Assembly (NCBI GenBank): GCA_900696645.1
Contig: CAADGV010000045.1
Coordinates: 30,815-94,814, forward strand
Direction: 5' to 3'
DNA: 64,000 bases
Source: an uncultured Chlorobiota bacterium
Lineage (GTDB): Bacteria; Bacteroidota; Ignavibacteria; UBA10030; UBA6906
The position numbers and the translations under genes were made by a program. Below, piece by piece: positions 57,284 through 64,000 of the stretch. Every line of letters starts with the position of its first letter. Position 1 is the first letter of the stretch. The notes beneath the pieces are model-generated. The model saw nothing but the letters and a program-made list of their open reading frames with translations. It searched no databases and had not been told where the DNA came from.

Positions 57284-58129
57284 GTGAAATCAACCTTCTC
57301 CTACAGCAAGAACCAATGGGGGCTTATTCTTGGCGCGTCCAGCGGGTTCGGTGCGGCCACTGCACGCGAACTTGCACGGCACGGCATGAGCATTATCGGC
57401 GTCCATTTCGATCGCGCTGCAGGGATGCCTGCCGTTGAAGCGTTAATCGGGGAGTTGCAGGGATACGGAGTTCATGTACGCTTCTTCAACGTGAATGCCT
57501 CGGACCCGCAGAAGCGTGCAGAGGTACTGGATACGATGAAAGAAGAGTTTCGATCCGATTCAACTAATACGATTCGAGTGTTAATGCACTCGCTCGCATT
57601 CGGAAGCCTGAAACCTCTTGTTTCACCAAAGTCCGGCGTATCGCTCACTCAGGCCCAGATCGAAATGACTATGGATGTAATGGCGAATTCGTTGGTGTAT
57701 TGGACGCAGGCTGTTATGGAGAGGGGATTGATGAAACGCGGCGGCCGGATCTATGCAATGACGTCATCGGGCGGGCATTCGTCGCTGTTGAATTACGGCG
57801 CAGTTTCCGCCGCAAAAGCGGCGCTGGAATCATATATCAGGCAGATTTCGCTTGAGCTTGGCCCGTTGGGCATTACTGCCAACACGATTCTTGGTGGCGT
57901 TACCGATACTCCTGCGCTCAAGAAGATTCCGGGGGCAATGGAGATGCTTGAGGTCGCGCGAGCGCGCAATCCTTCAATGCGCAACTGCACGCCCGAAGAT
58001 GTTGCAAAGGCCATCGCCTTGCTTGCACACGACGACGCATATTTCATCTCAGGAAACGTTATCAGGGTGGATGGCGGCGAGGACTACGTGCAGTATATCG
58101 GTAAGAAAAGTGTCGAAAAGCCGGACTGA
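57284..58129 (+). CDS. SDR-family enoyl-ACP reductase-like protein
   Basis: 281 residues, Rossmann fold. Cofactor loop 'LILGASSGFGAATARELARHG', then 'IRVLMHSLAFGSLKPLV' (equivalent to 'VHSIAF' in FabI/FabL), catalytic pair Tyr171...Lys178 in 'NYGAVSAAKAALESYIRQ', i.e. Y-x6-K as in FabI and FabL rather than Y-x3-K of ordinary SDRs, and 'GNVIRVDGGEDYVQ'. It may therefore be an enoyl-ACP reductase (FabL-like) in fatty acid synthesis, but the long C-terminal end and unlinked setting leave other reductases possible. Between glmS (22 bases) and rocD (80 bases). Confidence 0.8.
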   Translation: MKSTFSYSKNQWGLILGASSGFGAATARELARHGMSIIGVHFDRAAGMPAVEALIGELQGYGVHVRFFNVNASDPQKRAEVLDTMKEEFRSDSTNTIRVLMHSLAFGSLKPLVSPKSGVSLTQAQIEMTMDVMANSLVYWTQAVMERGLMKRGGRIYAMTSSGGHSSLLNYGAVSAAKAALESYIRQISLELGPLGITANTILGGVTDTPALKKIPGAMEMLEVARARNPSMRNCTPEDVAKAIALLAHDDAYFISGNVIRVDGGEDYVQYIGKKSVEKPD

Positions 58130-58209
58130 AGAACCTCGGCGAAGCGTCAATGGCGGCAGATTTTCTCCACACGTTCACAACTCAATTCAACTAACACAAC
58201 AGAACTCGA

Positions 58210-59418
58210 ATGGGCAAGACTTCAAAAACACGGTCATTGATTGCGCTTGAAGAAAAATTCGGCGCGCACAACTATCATCCACTCGATGTCGTGATTCAAA
58301 AAGCACGAGGCGTATGGGTTTATGATGTCGACGGAAAGAAATACCTCGATTGTCTCGCCGCGTACTCTGCGGTCAATCAGGGTCACTGCCATCCCAAAAT
58401 CACGGAAGCCTTTGTCAAGCAAGCAAAGCGGGTTACGCTTACAAGCCGCGCATTTCGTAACGACCAACTCCCGTTGCTGTACAAAGCATTGCATGATATG
58501 ACGGGCTATGATATGTCGCTCCCGATGAACTCAGGAGCAGAAGCGGTTGAAACGGCTGTGAAAGCCGCTCGCAAGTGGGGATACAAGGTGAAGGGTATTC
58601 CCGAAAACCAGGCGGAAATCATTTGCTGTTCCGACAACTTTCATGGGCGCACGACCACCATTGTCAGTTTTTCGACTGATACACAATATCGCGACGGCTT
58701 CGGGCCCTTCACTCCCGGTTTTCGTATAGTGAAATACGGCGACATCGAAGACTTGAGAAGAAACATTACTCCTAACACGGCGGCATTTTTGGTTGAACCT
58801 ATCCAAGGTGAATCGGGAATCGTGGTTCCGCCGGAGGGATATTTGCGGGAAGCTGCTGCACTCTGCAAGGAAAACAATGTTCTTCTCATTGTTGATGAAA
58901 TTCAGTCCGGCTTGGGAAGGACAGGGAAGTTGTTTGCTTTTGAACATGAAAATGTCCGGCCCGACATGGTGATCATCGGCAAGGCATTGGGTGGCGGGTT
59001 CTATCCTGTTTCGGCAGTGCTTGCCAGCAAAGAAATCCTCGGCGTATTTCATCCCGGTGATCACGGCTCGACCTTCGGTGGAAATCCGCTTGCCGCAGCC
59101 GTTGCCGTTGCTGCACTGAGAGTTCTTGTAAAAGAAAAACTCATAGCTCGATCCAAAACTCTCGGGCAGTATTTTATGGAGCAACTTCGAGCAATGAAGA
59201 ATCCGCATATTGTTACAGTCCGCGGACGCGGATTGTGGATCGGGCTTGTACTTGACACGAAGGCACGGCCCTATTGTGAAGCACTGATGAAACGTGGCGT
59301 TCTTTGCAAGGAAACACATGAGAATGTTATCCGGTTTGCCCCGCCGCTTGTAATCAAAAAGTCGGAAGTGAAGTGGGTGTGCAAACAGATTGCCTCCGTC
59401 ATGAAAGAGCTGTCCTGA
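58210..59418 (+). CDS. rocD: Ornithine--oxo-acid aminotransferase
   Basis: 402 residues of class III aminotransferase. Starts 'ALEEKFGAHNYHPLDVVIQKARGVWVYDVDGKKYLDCLAAYSAVNQGHCHPKI', the typical ornithine aminotransferase opening; 'NSGAEAVETAVKAARKWGY', 'FHGRTTTIVSFSTD', 'LIVDEIQSGLGRTGK' and PLP Lys258 in 'IIGKALGGGFYPVSAVLASKE'. Converts ornithine to glutamate semialdehyde, linking arginine breakdown to proline. Length and motifs are complete. Starts at 58210, 80 bases after the reductase. Confidence 0.95.
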   Translation: MGKTSKTRSLIALEEKFGAHNYHPLDVVIQKARGVWVYDVDGKKYLDCLAAYSAVNQGHCHPKITEAFVKQAKRVTLTSRAFRNDQLPLLYKALHDMTGYDMSLPMNSGAEAVETAVKAARKWGYKVKGIPENQAEIICCSDNFHGRTTTIVSFSTDTQYRDGFGPFTPGFRIVKYGDIEDLRRNITPNTAAFLVEPIQGESGIVVPPEGYLREAAALCKENNVLLIVDEIQSGLGRTGKLFAFEHENVRPDMVIIGKALGGGFYPVSAVLASKEILGVFHPGDHGSTFGGNPLAAAVAVAALRVLVKEKLIARSKTLGQYFMEQLRAMKNPHIVTVRGRGLWIGLVLDTKARPYCEALMKRGVLCKETHENVIRFAPPLVIKKSEVKWVCKQIASVMKELS

Positions 59419-59470
59419 TTTGGTCAGTAACTCCGGATGTGATGTCGAAGTTGATCGATACCGCATGACT

Positions 59471-59501
59471 TTGGAAATTTATCTTCAAACCCATATATTT
59501 A
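59471..59501 (+). promoter_or_regulatory. Bacteroidota-type promoter of tRNA-Phe
   Basis: TTG at 59471-59473, 20 bases, TATATTTA at 59494-59501; the tRNA begins at 59524. Same -7 box and spacing as the secA promoter. Confidence 0.6.
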
Positions 59502-59523
59502 GTCGGCAGCAAGACATAGTAGC

Positions 59524-59596
59524 GGACAGGTAGCTCAGTTGGTAGAGCAATGGACTGAAAATCCATGTGTCGGGGGTTCAATTCCCTCCCTGTCCA
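59524..59596 (+). tRNA. tRNA-Phe (anticodon GAA)
   Basis: Full cloverleaf: acceptor GGACAGG/CCTGTCC, D-stem GCTC/GAGC, anticodon stem ATGGA/TCCAT with loop CTGAAAA (anticodon GAA at 59579-59581 in stem-loop order, loop 59575-59581 region), T-stem GGGGG/CCCTC with one G-T pair, T-loop TTCAATT, discriminator A. CCA not encoded. (By direct count the loop is 59578-59584 minus the usual offset; the cloverleaf itself is unambiguous within 59524-59596.). Confidence 0.9.
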
Positions 59597-59602
59597 CACA
59601 AC

Positions 59603-59628
59603 AAAACGTCAGCGTGAGTTGACGTTTT
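59603..59628 (+). terminator. Rho-independent terminator after tRNA-Phe
   Basis: Perfect stem AAAACGTCA / TGACGTTTT (59603-59611 with 59620-59628), 8-base loop, ending in TTTTCT. The 207 bases from here to the ABC gene hold no recognisable gene. Confidence 0.8.
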
Positions 59629-59835
59629 CTAGTTTGGAGAGGAGTCAGAGGTCTGCGCCAAAGGCGCTCGCCTGCTCAACGAGTCGAACAGCCCTCAAGC
59701 GCAGATATATCCCTGTCACCCCTTCTACTGATACTTCCACCCGGCTGCTACGTTCCAAGATCAATGCAGTTACCGGCGGGATTTTGATGCGGCAATTATC
59801 TATCTTCAGTGCATCAGAAATTTCCCCGACGTTCT

Positions 59836-61617
59836 ATGAAACTTCTTTTTTCTTACCTGAGACAGTATTGGAAACTGTCTCTCCTGGCACTTCTGCTTGC
59901 CACCATCAATCAAACCTTCTCGCTGCTTGATCCCCTCATTTTCCGGCATATCATCGATGAGTACGTCACTCGCTTTCAGGAGTATACGCGCAGCGACTTT
60001 CTCAAAGGAGTTGGTCTGTTACTTCTTGCGGCAATGGGTGTAGCGTTTGTTTCCCGTGTGGCAAAGAATTTTCAGGATTACGTCACAAACGTTATTACGC
60101 AGCGACTGGGTGCTCAAATTTATTCGGACGGCTTGCGCCATTCGCTTGAACTCCCGTATCAAGTATTTGAAGATCAGCGCAGCGGGGAAACCTTAGGCAA
60201 ATTGCAGAAAGTACGCTCCGACGTTGAGCGAATGATTAATGCATTCATCAATATTGTGTTCATGTCACTTGTCGGTGTCATCTTTGTTATGATTTATGCC
60301 TTCAGCGTGCATTGGTTGATTGCAACCGTGTACTTTTCAACGGTACCGATGCTTGCATGGCTGAGCTCAACATTGAGCAAGAAAATCAAGACTCTGCAAA
60401 AAGTCATTGTCGCTGAAACGACGGCCCTCGCCGGCTCGACCACGGAATCTCTCAGGAACATCGAATTGGTAAAGAGCTTGGGACTCGCGCAACAGGAGAT
60501 TTCACGGCTGAACAATACAACTGACAAGATTCTCAAGCTTGAACTCAAGAAAGTCCGGTATCTGCGCAGTCTCAGTTTCATTCAGGGTACATCGGTGAAT
60601 TTCTTGAGAACGACAATACTCGGCATGATGCTATTCATGATTTTCGACCAGCAGATCACATTCGGGCAGTTCTTTTCGTTGTGGATTTACTCGTTCTTCA
60701 TTTTCGGGCCGTTGCAGGAGCTCGGCAATGTCATTAACATTTATCGTGAAACCGAGGTGTCCCTGAAGAATTTCGAGGACATTCTGAATGCTCCCAAAGA
60801 GGTGAAGCCTGCGAATCCCGTACGCGTTACGGATCTCGAGACTCTTGCTTTTGACAAAGTGAGTTTCAAGCATCAATCAGCTTCCCTTCACGCGCTCAAC
60901 GATATTTCGTTCTCGGTGGAAATGGGCGAGACTGTTGCTTTTGTCGGTCCGTCCGGGTCAGGCAAATCGACACTTGTGAAGTTGCTGATCGGGTTGTACG
61001 CACCGCAGTCGGGTAGAATTCTCTACAACGGGTCGTCACGCGAGCATGTTGACCTTGAACATATGCGGGAACGGATCGGATTCGTTACGCAAGACACACA
61101 GTTGTTCTCTGGAACGATCAAGGAGAATCTCCTTTTTGTCAACCCGGGGGCAACAGATGAGGAATGTCTTGAGGTGCTGGAAATGGCCGCGTGTCAATCA
61201 TTGCTTGTTCGGGCGGACAAGGGGCTGCTCACCCTTATCGGTGAAGGTGGTGTGAAGGTATCGGGAGGGGAGAAACAACGGCTTTCCATTGCACGGGCAC
61301 TTTTGCGACGCCCGAACTTGCTGGTTTTCGATGAAGCAACATCATCGCTCGATTCTTTGACGGAGGAGGAAATCAGCGAAACTATCCGCGACGTATCGAT
61401 GCGCAAGGACCTTATTACGATTCTGATTGCCCACCGGCTTTCAACTGTAATGCATGCAGACAGAATCCATGTTCTTGAACGGGGCCACATTGTTGAAGTG
61501 GGAGATCATCAAACACTTCTCGACCTGAAGGGCCTATACTATGCCATGTGGCGGCAGCAAATCGGTGAAGGCGGGAACGGGGTGCTGCATGCAGTAAAGG
61601 ATTCGATCAAGAACTGA
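59836..61617 (+). CDS. ABC exporter (fused membrane and ATPase domains)
   Basis: 593 residues from the ATG at 59836. Six membrane helices in the first ~310 residues ('YWKLSLLALLLATINQTFSLLDPLIFRHIIDEYV...'), then an ATPase: Walker A 'GPSGSGKSTLVKLL', 'TQDTQLFSGTIKENLLF', signature 'VSGGEKQRLSIARALL', Walker B 'LLVFDEATSSLD' and the H-loop 'IAHRLSTV'. Type IV ABC fold, MsbA/lipid- or drug-exporter like. It works as a homodimer or with a partner; no partner gene is adjacent. Its last 11 bases overlap the end of a minus-strand ATPase gene. Confidence 0.93.
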   Translation: MKLLFSYLRQYWKLSLLALLLATINQTFSLLDPLIFRHIIDEYVTRFQEYTRSDFLKGVGLLLLAAMGVAFVSRVAKNFQDYVTNVITQRLGAQIYSDGLRHSLELPYQVFEDQRSGETLGKLQKVRSDVERMINAFINIVFMSLVGVIFVMIYAFSVHWLIATVYFSTVPMLAWLSSTLSKKIKTLQKVIVAETTALAGSTTESLRNIELVKSLGLAQQEISRLNNTTDKILKLELKKVRYLRSLSFIQGTSVNFLRTTILGMMLFMIFDQQITFGQFFSLWIYSFFIFGPLQELGNVINIYRETEVSLKNFEDILNAPKEVKPANPVRVTDLETLAFDKVSFKHQSASLHALNDISFSVEMGETVAFVGPSGSGKSTLVKLLIGLYAPQSGRILYNGSSREHVDLEHMRERIGFVTQDTQLFSGTIKENLLFVNPGATDEECLEVLEMAACQSLLVRADKGLLTLIGEGGVKVSGGEKQRLSIARALLRRPNLLVFDEATSSLDSLTEEEISETIRDVSMRKDLITILIAHRLSTVMHADRIHVLERGHIVEVGDHQTLLDLKGLYYAMWRQQIGEGGNGVLHAVKDSIKN

Positions 61618-62392
61618 GTCGTGAATCGGCAAACAGTTGTGCGGTGTACGGATGTTTGTGAGAGGTGAAAAGTTCATTTGCCGGACCCTCATCGACAATC
61701 TTTCCTTGATTGAGGATGGCGATCCTGTCACAGAGGAACAATGCCAGTTTCACATCGTGGGTTATAAGGAGAAGAGAAAGCCGTTCTCTCTGTCGGATCG
61801 ACTGCAACAGTGAGATGATCTCTGCTTGTGTCAGCAGATCGAGTGCCGAAGTTGGCTCGTCCAGTATTAGCAGGCGTGGCTTTGCAGCGAGCGCACGGGC
61901 GATGGCAACACGTTGACGTTCACCCCCGCTTAGTTGAGATGGATATCGTGAAAGCAGATCAGGCCGCAAGCCGACGGAATCGAGGAGTAAGTTCGGTGTA
62001 ACACCATCTTGCTTGCTGCTTGCAAGTTCTTGTACCGCAATTCCCTCCAACAAACACTCCTTTATACTCATCGTCGGATCAAGCGAGGCCCCGCCTGCCT
62101 GGAACACCATCTGCAACTCAAGAGGGAAATGTCTTCGATTTTCTCTCTGAGGAAACAGGTTGACGTTCTTATATATAATCTCTCCTTTATCCGGCTGCTG
62201 TAATCCTGCTACACATCGGGCGAGAGTCGATTTTCCGGTTCCGCTTTCGCCTAATAATCCGAAACTCTCGTCTTCCTCGATGGAGAATGAGACGCTATCC
62301 AACACAAGTTTCCGGCTGATTCTGAATCCTGCCGATGAGCCAATTCTGACCGATGTGGAGAGGTGTGTCACTTCAAGCAGTGCCATCGTCAC
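61607..62392 (-). CDS. Peptide ABC transporter ATPase, OppF/DppF type
   Basis: 261 residues. Walker A 'LLGESGTGKSTLARCVAGL', 'ELQMVFQAGGASLDPTMSI' (Q-loop followed by the 'SLDP' hallmark, usually 'SLNP', of Opp/Dpp ATPases), signature 'QLSGGERQRVAIARALA', Walker B 'LLILDEPTSALD', H-loop 'ITHD', and the C-terminal 'HPYTAQLF' typical of the group. Its start overlaps the end of the companion ATPase gene by 20 bases. No permease or binding-protein genes are in the window. Converges with and overlaps the ABC exporter by 11 bases. Confidence 0.9.
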   Translation of the reverse strand: MTMALLEVTHLSTSVRIGSSAGFRISRKLVLDSVSFSIEEDESFGLLGESGTGKSTLARCVAGLQQPDKGEIIYKNVNLFPQRENRRHFPLELQMVFQAGGASLDPTMSIKECLLEGIAVQELASSKQDGVTPNLLLDSVGLRPDLLSRYPSQLSGGERQRVAIARALAAKPRLLILDEPTSALDLLTQAEIISLLQSIRQRERLSLLLITHDVKLALFLCDRIAILNQGKIVDEGPANELFTSHKHPYTAQLFADSRLSS

Positions 62393-63191
62393 TCTTTCCT
62401 TTGGCCAAGTGTCGTTTGTCGCTGTTGGTCATTGTCATAGCTTCGATCAATAAGTTCGAGTAGGTATGTTGGGGAGAACTAAAGAAATCGTCGGTTGTTC
62501 TGTATTCGATGATTTGGCCGTTTCGAAGCACGGCAATGTCATCAGCATAGAGTTGTGCAAGTTCAAGGTCGTGCGTTACAAGAATCATCGCCATTTTGTG
62601 TTGAGTTTGAATCGACCTGATAAGATCAAGAAGTTTGTAACGTTGTGAAGCATCGAGAGCGCTTGTCGGTTCGTCGGCAATAAGCAAGGAAGGCTGTGGC
62701 AAAACTGCCATGGCAATCATGACGCGCTGTGCCATTCCAATGCTAAGTTTGTGCGGGTACGATCTGAGCACTTCCTGTGTCTGTTGTAGTCCCACGGCGG
62801 CCAACACGTTGTGCAGATCATCGGTTGCATGTGTTTTCCTGCTGGAAGAAAGCAACAGTTGTGTGCGAATTGAGAGAGCGGGATTCAGCGCCTGCTGGGG
62901 TTCCTGAAAGATATAGCGTATGCGGTGGCGGCATATGTCTCGCAGTATTTGATGTTTGCATGTCAGAAGCTCCTTCGAGTCAAACCTGACAATTCCATTC
63001 GTTGTAAACGAGGGTGGATTGAGTCGTGTCAACGCTTTGCAAATGGTAGTTTTTCCGCTTCCACTTTCTCCAACCAATGCAATGACCTGCCCGGGACGTA
63101 GCGAGAAACTGACATCCTCTACCACCGTTCGGGCAACACCCATCTCCGGTGTAGTTACGGTCAGATGTTCAACAGATAGAATCGCTTCCAT
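62373..63191 (-). CDS. Peptide ABC transporter ATPase, OppD/DppD type
   Basis: 272 residues from the ATG at 63191 ('MEAILSVEHLTVTTPEMGVARTVVEDVSFSL'); the frame extends to 63275 without further support. Walker A 'LVGESGSGKTTICKALTRL', 'RYIFQEPQQALNPALSI' with the Opp/Dpp 'LNP' hallmark, signature 'KLSIGMAQRVMIAMAVL' (LSIGM in place of LSGGM), Walker B 'LLIADEPTSALD', H-loop 'VTHDLELA', C-terminal 'HTYSNLLIEA'. Pairs with the OppF-type gene downstream to energise a peptide or nickel-type importer whose membrane parts are elsewhere. Confidence 0.9.
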   Translation of the reverse strand: MEAILSVEHLTVTTPEMGVARTVVEDVSFSLRPGQVIALVGESGSGKTTICKALTRLNPPSFTTNGIVRFDSKELLTCKHQILRDICRHRIRYIFQEPQQALNPALSIRTQLLLSSSRKTHATDDLHNVLAAVGLQQTQEVLRSYPHKLSIGMAQRVMIAMAVLPQPSLLIADEPTSALDASQRYKLLDLIRSIQTQHKMAMILVTHDLELAQLYADDIAVLRNGQIIEYRTTDDFFSSPQHTYSNLLIEAMTMTNSDKRHLAKGKSDDGTA

Positions 63192-63277
63192 GGTCACAAA
63201 ATTAGAAGATTCCTGCCCTATTGCCACGTCCCAGAGCACAGGGATATTTTGCCAAAAACCAGTCGAATTCGACATTC

Positions 63278-63297
63278 TCTACGCTATACAACGTAGA
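63278..63297. promoter_or_regulatory. Palindrome in the divergent region (possible operator)
   Basis: TCTACG (63278-63283), 8 bases, CGTAGA (63292-63297): a perfect 6-bp dyad between the OppD-type gene and the tandem-repeat protein gene. Size and symmetry would suit a dimeric regulator. Confidence 0.35.
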
Positions 63298-63344
63298 TAA
63301 CTGTAAGGAATCGTAAAAAAATACGTAATTTCGGCGCGAAAGTA

Positions 63345-63375
63345 TTGATAGTGATTGGTGAATATCCTATGTTTT
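63345..63375 (+). promoter_or_regulatory. Bacteroidota-type promoter of the tandem-repeat gene
   Basis: TTG at 63345-63347, 20 bases, TATGTTTT at 63368-63375 (consensus TAnnTTTG, last base differs). About 80 bases before the ATG at 63456. Confidence 0.5.
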
Positions 63376-63455
63376 TCTGCGAAAGGGAGCGGATTTCTAA
63401 GGCGCCGCTTAACAAACATAATTCACTGAAGTCCCACTAGTGAAGGAAGTCCCCC

Positions 63456-64000
63456 ATGAGGAAAACCAAATTCATCATGGCTATCCTTGCGGTTTTGGTT
63501 TTCGCAGGGAGCGCCATCAGCCACGAGAACGTGGAACAAGCTACACGCGTTCGAGTGGCTCAACTCGTCACACCCGTTGCCCAGGTTGTCTCACAGCCTG
63601 CAAGCGACGTAGCAGTAACACAATTCAATCAGCTTGTGCTGAGTTCCAATTCACAAATCGAAGCGCTTGGTAGCGCGTACATCTTCGGTCGTTCGGCGTC
63701 ACAGGTGGAAGCACTCGGTAGCGCGTACATCTTCGGCCGTTCAGCATCGCAGGTGGAAGCACTCGGTAGCGCGTACATCTTCGGTCGTTCGGCGTCACAG
63801 GTGGAAGCACTCGGTAGCGCGTACATCTTCGGACGTTCGGCATCGCAGGTGGAAGCACTCGGTAGCGCGTACATCTTCGGTCGTTCGGCATCGCAGGTGG
63901 AAGCACTCGGTAGCGCGTACATCTTCGGACGTTCGGCGTCACAGGTGGAAGCACTCGGTAGCGCGTACATCTTCGGACGTTCGGCGTCACAGGTGGAAGC
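63456..64000 (+). CDS. Secreted protein of near-identical 16-residue tandem repeats (runs off window)
   Basis: The frame from the ATG at 63456 is open to the last base. AAGGAAG lies 8 bases upstream. Signal peptide 'IMAILAVLVFAGSAISHE', a ~45-residue Val/Gln-rich linker ('RVRVAQLVTPVAQVVSQPASDVAVTQFNQLVL'-like character), then from residue 66 seven full units of SQVEALGSAYIFGRSA and the start of an eighth. The first unit has Ile for Val; the others are identical in protein. Each unit has an amphipathic half (SQVEAL), a Gly turn, an aromatic/aliphatic strand (AYIFG) and Arg-Ser-Ala. No family recognised. Total length and any C-terminal sorting domain are unseen. An extracellular fibre, solenoid or adhesin is a guess. 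Confidence 0.8.
   Translation, partial: MRKTKFIMAILAVLVFAGSAISHENVEQATRVRVAQLVTPVAQVVSQPASDVAVTQFNQLVLSSNSQIEALGSAYIFGRSASQVEALGSAYIFGRSASQVEALGSAYIFGRSASQVEALGSAYIFGRSASQVEALGSAYIFGRSASQVEALGSAYIFGRSASQVEALGSAYIFGRSASQVE
63651..64000 (+). repeat. 48-bp in-frame tandem repeat array (7.3 copies seen)
   Basis: Units begin at 63651, 63699, 63747, 63795, 63843, 63891, 63939 and 63987. From unit 2 on, every base change is synonymous and confined to four codons (Ser1 TCA/TCG, Gly13 GGT/GGC/GGA, Ser15, Ala16 GCG/GCA). The junction shows only two forms, GCG-TCA or GCA-TCG. Confidence 0.95.

Noticed and set aside
63625..63990. Minus-strand open frames of 121 and 113 residues across the 48-bp repeats
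   Set aside because: A repeat unit divisible by three keeps all frames open; the plus-strand frame has the signal peptide, ribosome binding site and silent-change pattern.
63651..64000. CRISPR array
   Set aside because: The units are joined head to tail without spacers and are in a coding frame.

Overview
The window reads as a chromosomal segment of a diderm bacterium of the Bacteroidota/Chlorobiota/Ignavibacteriota group. Evidence: four secreted proteins end in a type IX secretion (T9SS) sorting domain of the 'QNYPNPFNP' kind typical of that group; there is a TonB-dependent receptor and several lipoproteins; and six well-placed promoters share the spacing TTG-N20-TAnnTT known from Bacteroidota. 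Species cannot be named from the sequence. No transposase, phage gene, CRISPR array or rRNA was seen.

Layout. 1-2.5 kb: hydrolase tail, TerC membrane protein, cysteine desulfurase. 2.5-4.1 kb: a decayed patch with a methyltransferase broken by an amber codon between degenerate direct repeats, plus a DUF2283/DUF4258 pair. 4.1-9.2 kb (minus strand): homocysteine methyltransferase/MTHFR, a four-helix-bundle gene inside inverted repeats, Ppx/GppA phosphatase, prmA, M28 peptidase. 9.4-16.5 kb: DUF4097 protein, dacB (PBP4), secA, glnB, era. 16.5-21.1 kb (minus): small membrane protein, nucleoside deaminase, TSUP permease, YbaK, SGNH hydrolase, PLP decarboxylase. 21.2-30.9 kb: EamA transporter with no standard start codon, secreted M1 peptidase, Uma2 nuclease, uvrC, two secreted Asp-box proteins. 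31-35.5 kb (minus): TonB receptor, membrane protein, third Asp-box protein. 35.8-42.8 kb: small sigma-54-linked gene, PagL-like protein, bacterial GH47 mannosidase, EamA, DUF433/DUF5615 pair, TspO, hrpB. 43.3-47.2 kb: secreted Ada-like/DUF5763 protein, tRNA-Val, a PyrR attenuator and pyrR-pyrB-pyrC. 47.4-54.4 kb: sigma-54 promoter, two paralogous secreted proteins with a shared C-terminal domain, DUF4783 protein, a 1311-residue NtrY-like kinase, pgeF. 54.5-61.6 kb: beta-repeat lipoprotein, glmS, Y-x6-K reductase, rocD, tRNA-Phe, ABC exporter. 61.6-64 kb: two Opp/Dpp-type ATPases and, running off the edge, a secreted protein of near-identical 16-residue repeats.

The core is housekeeping: envelope (secA, dacB, glmS, pgeF), pyrimidine synthesis under a visible RNA attenuator, DNA repair (uvrC) and translation quality control. 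The unusual material is the tandem-repeat secreted protein at the right edge, the rRNA-intron-like four-helix cassette, the tRNA-Val/PyrR leader, a dispersed palindromic repeat that seems to encode part of a signal peptide, sigma-54 promoters ahead of orphan genes close to an NtrY-like kinase, and a GH47 enzyme of a mainly eukaryotic family.
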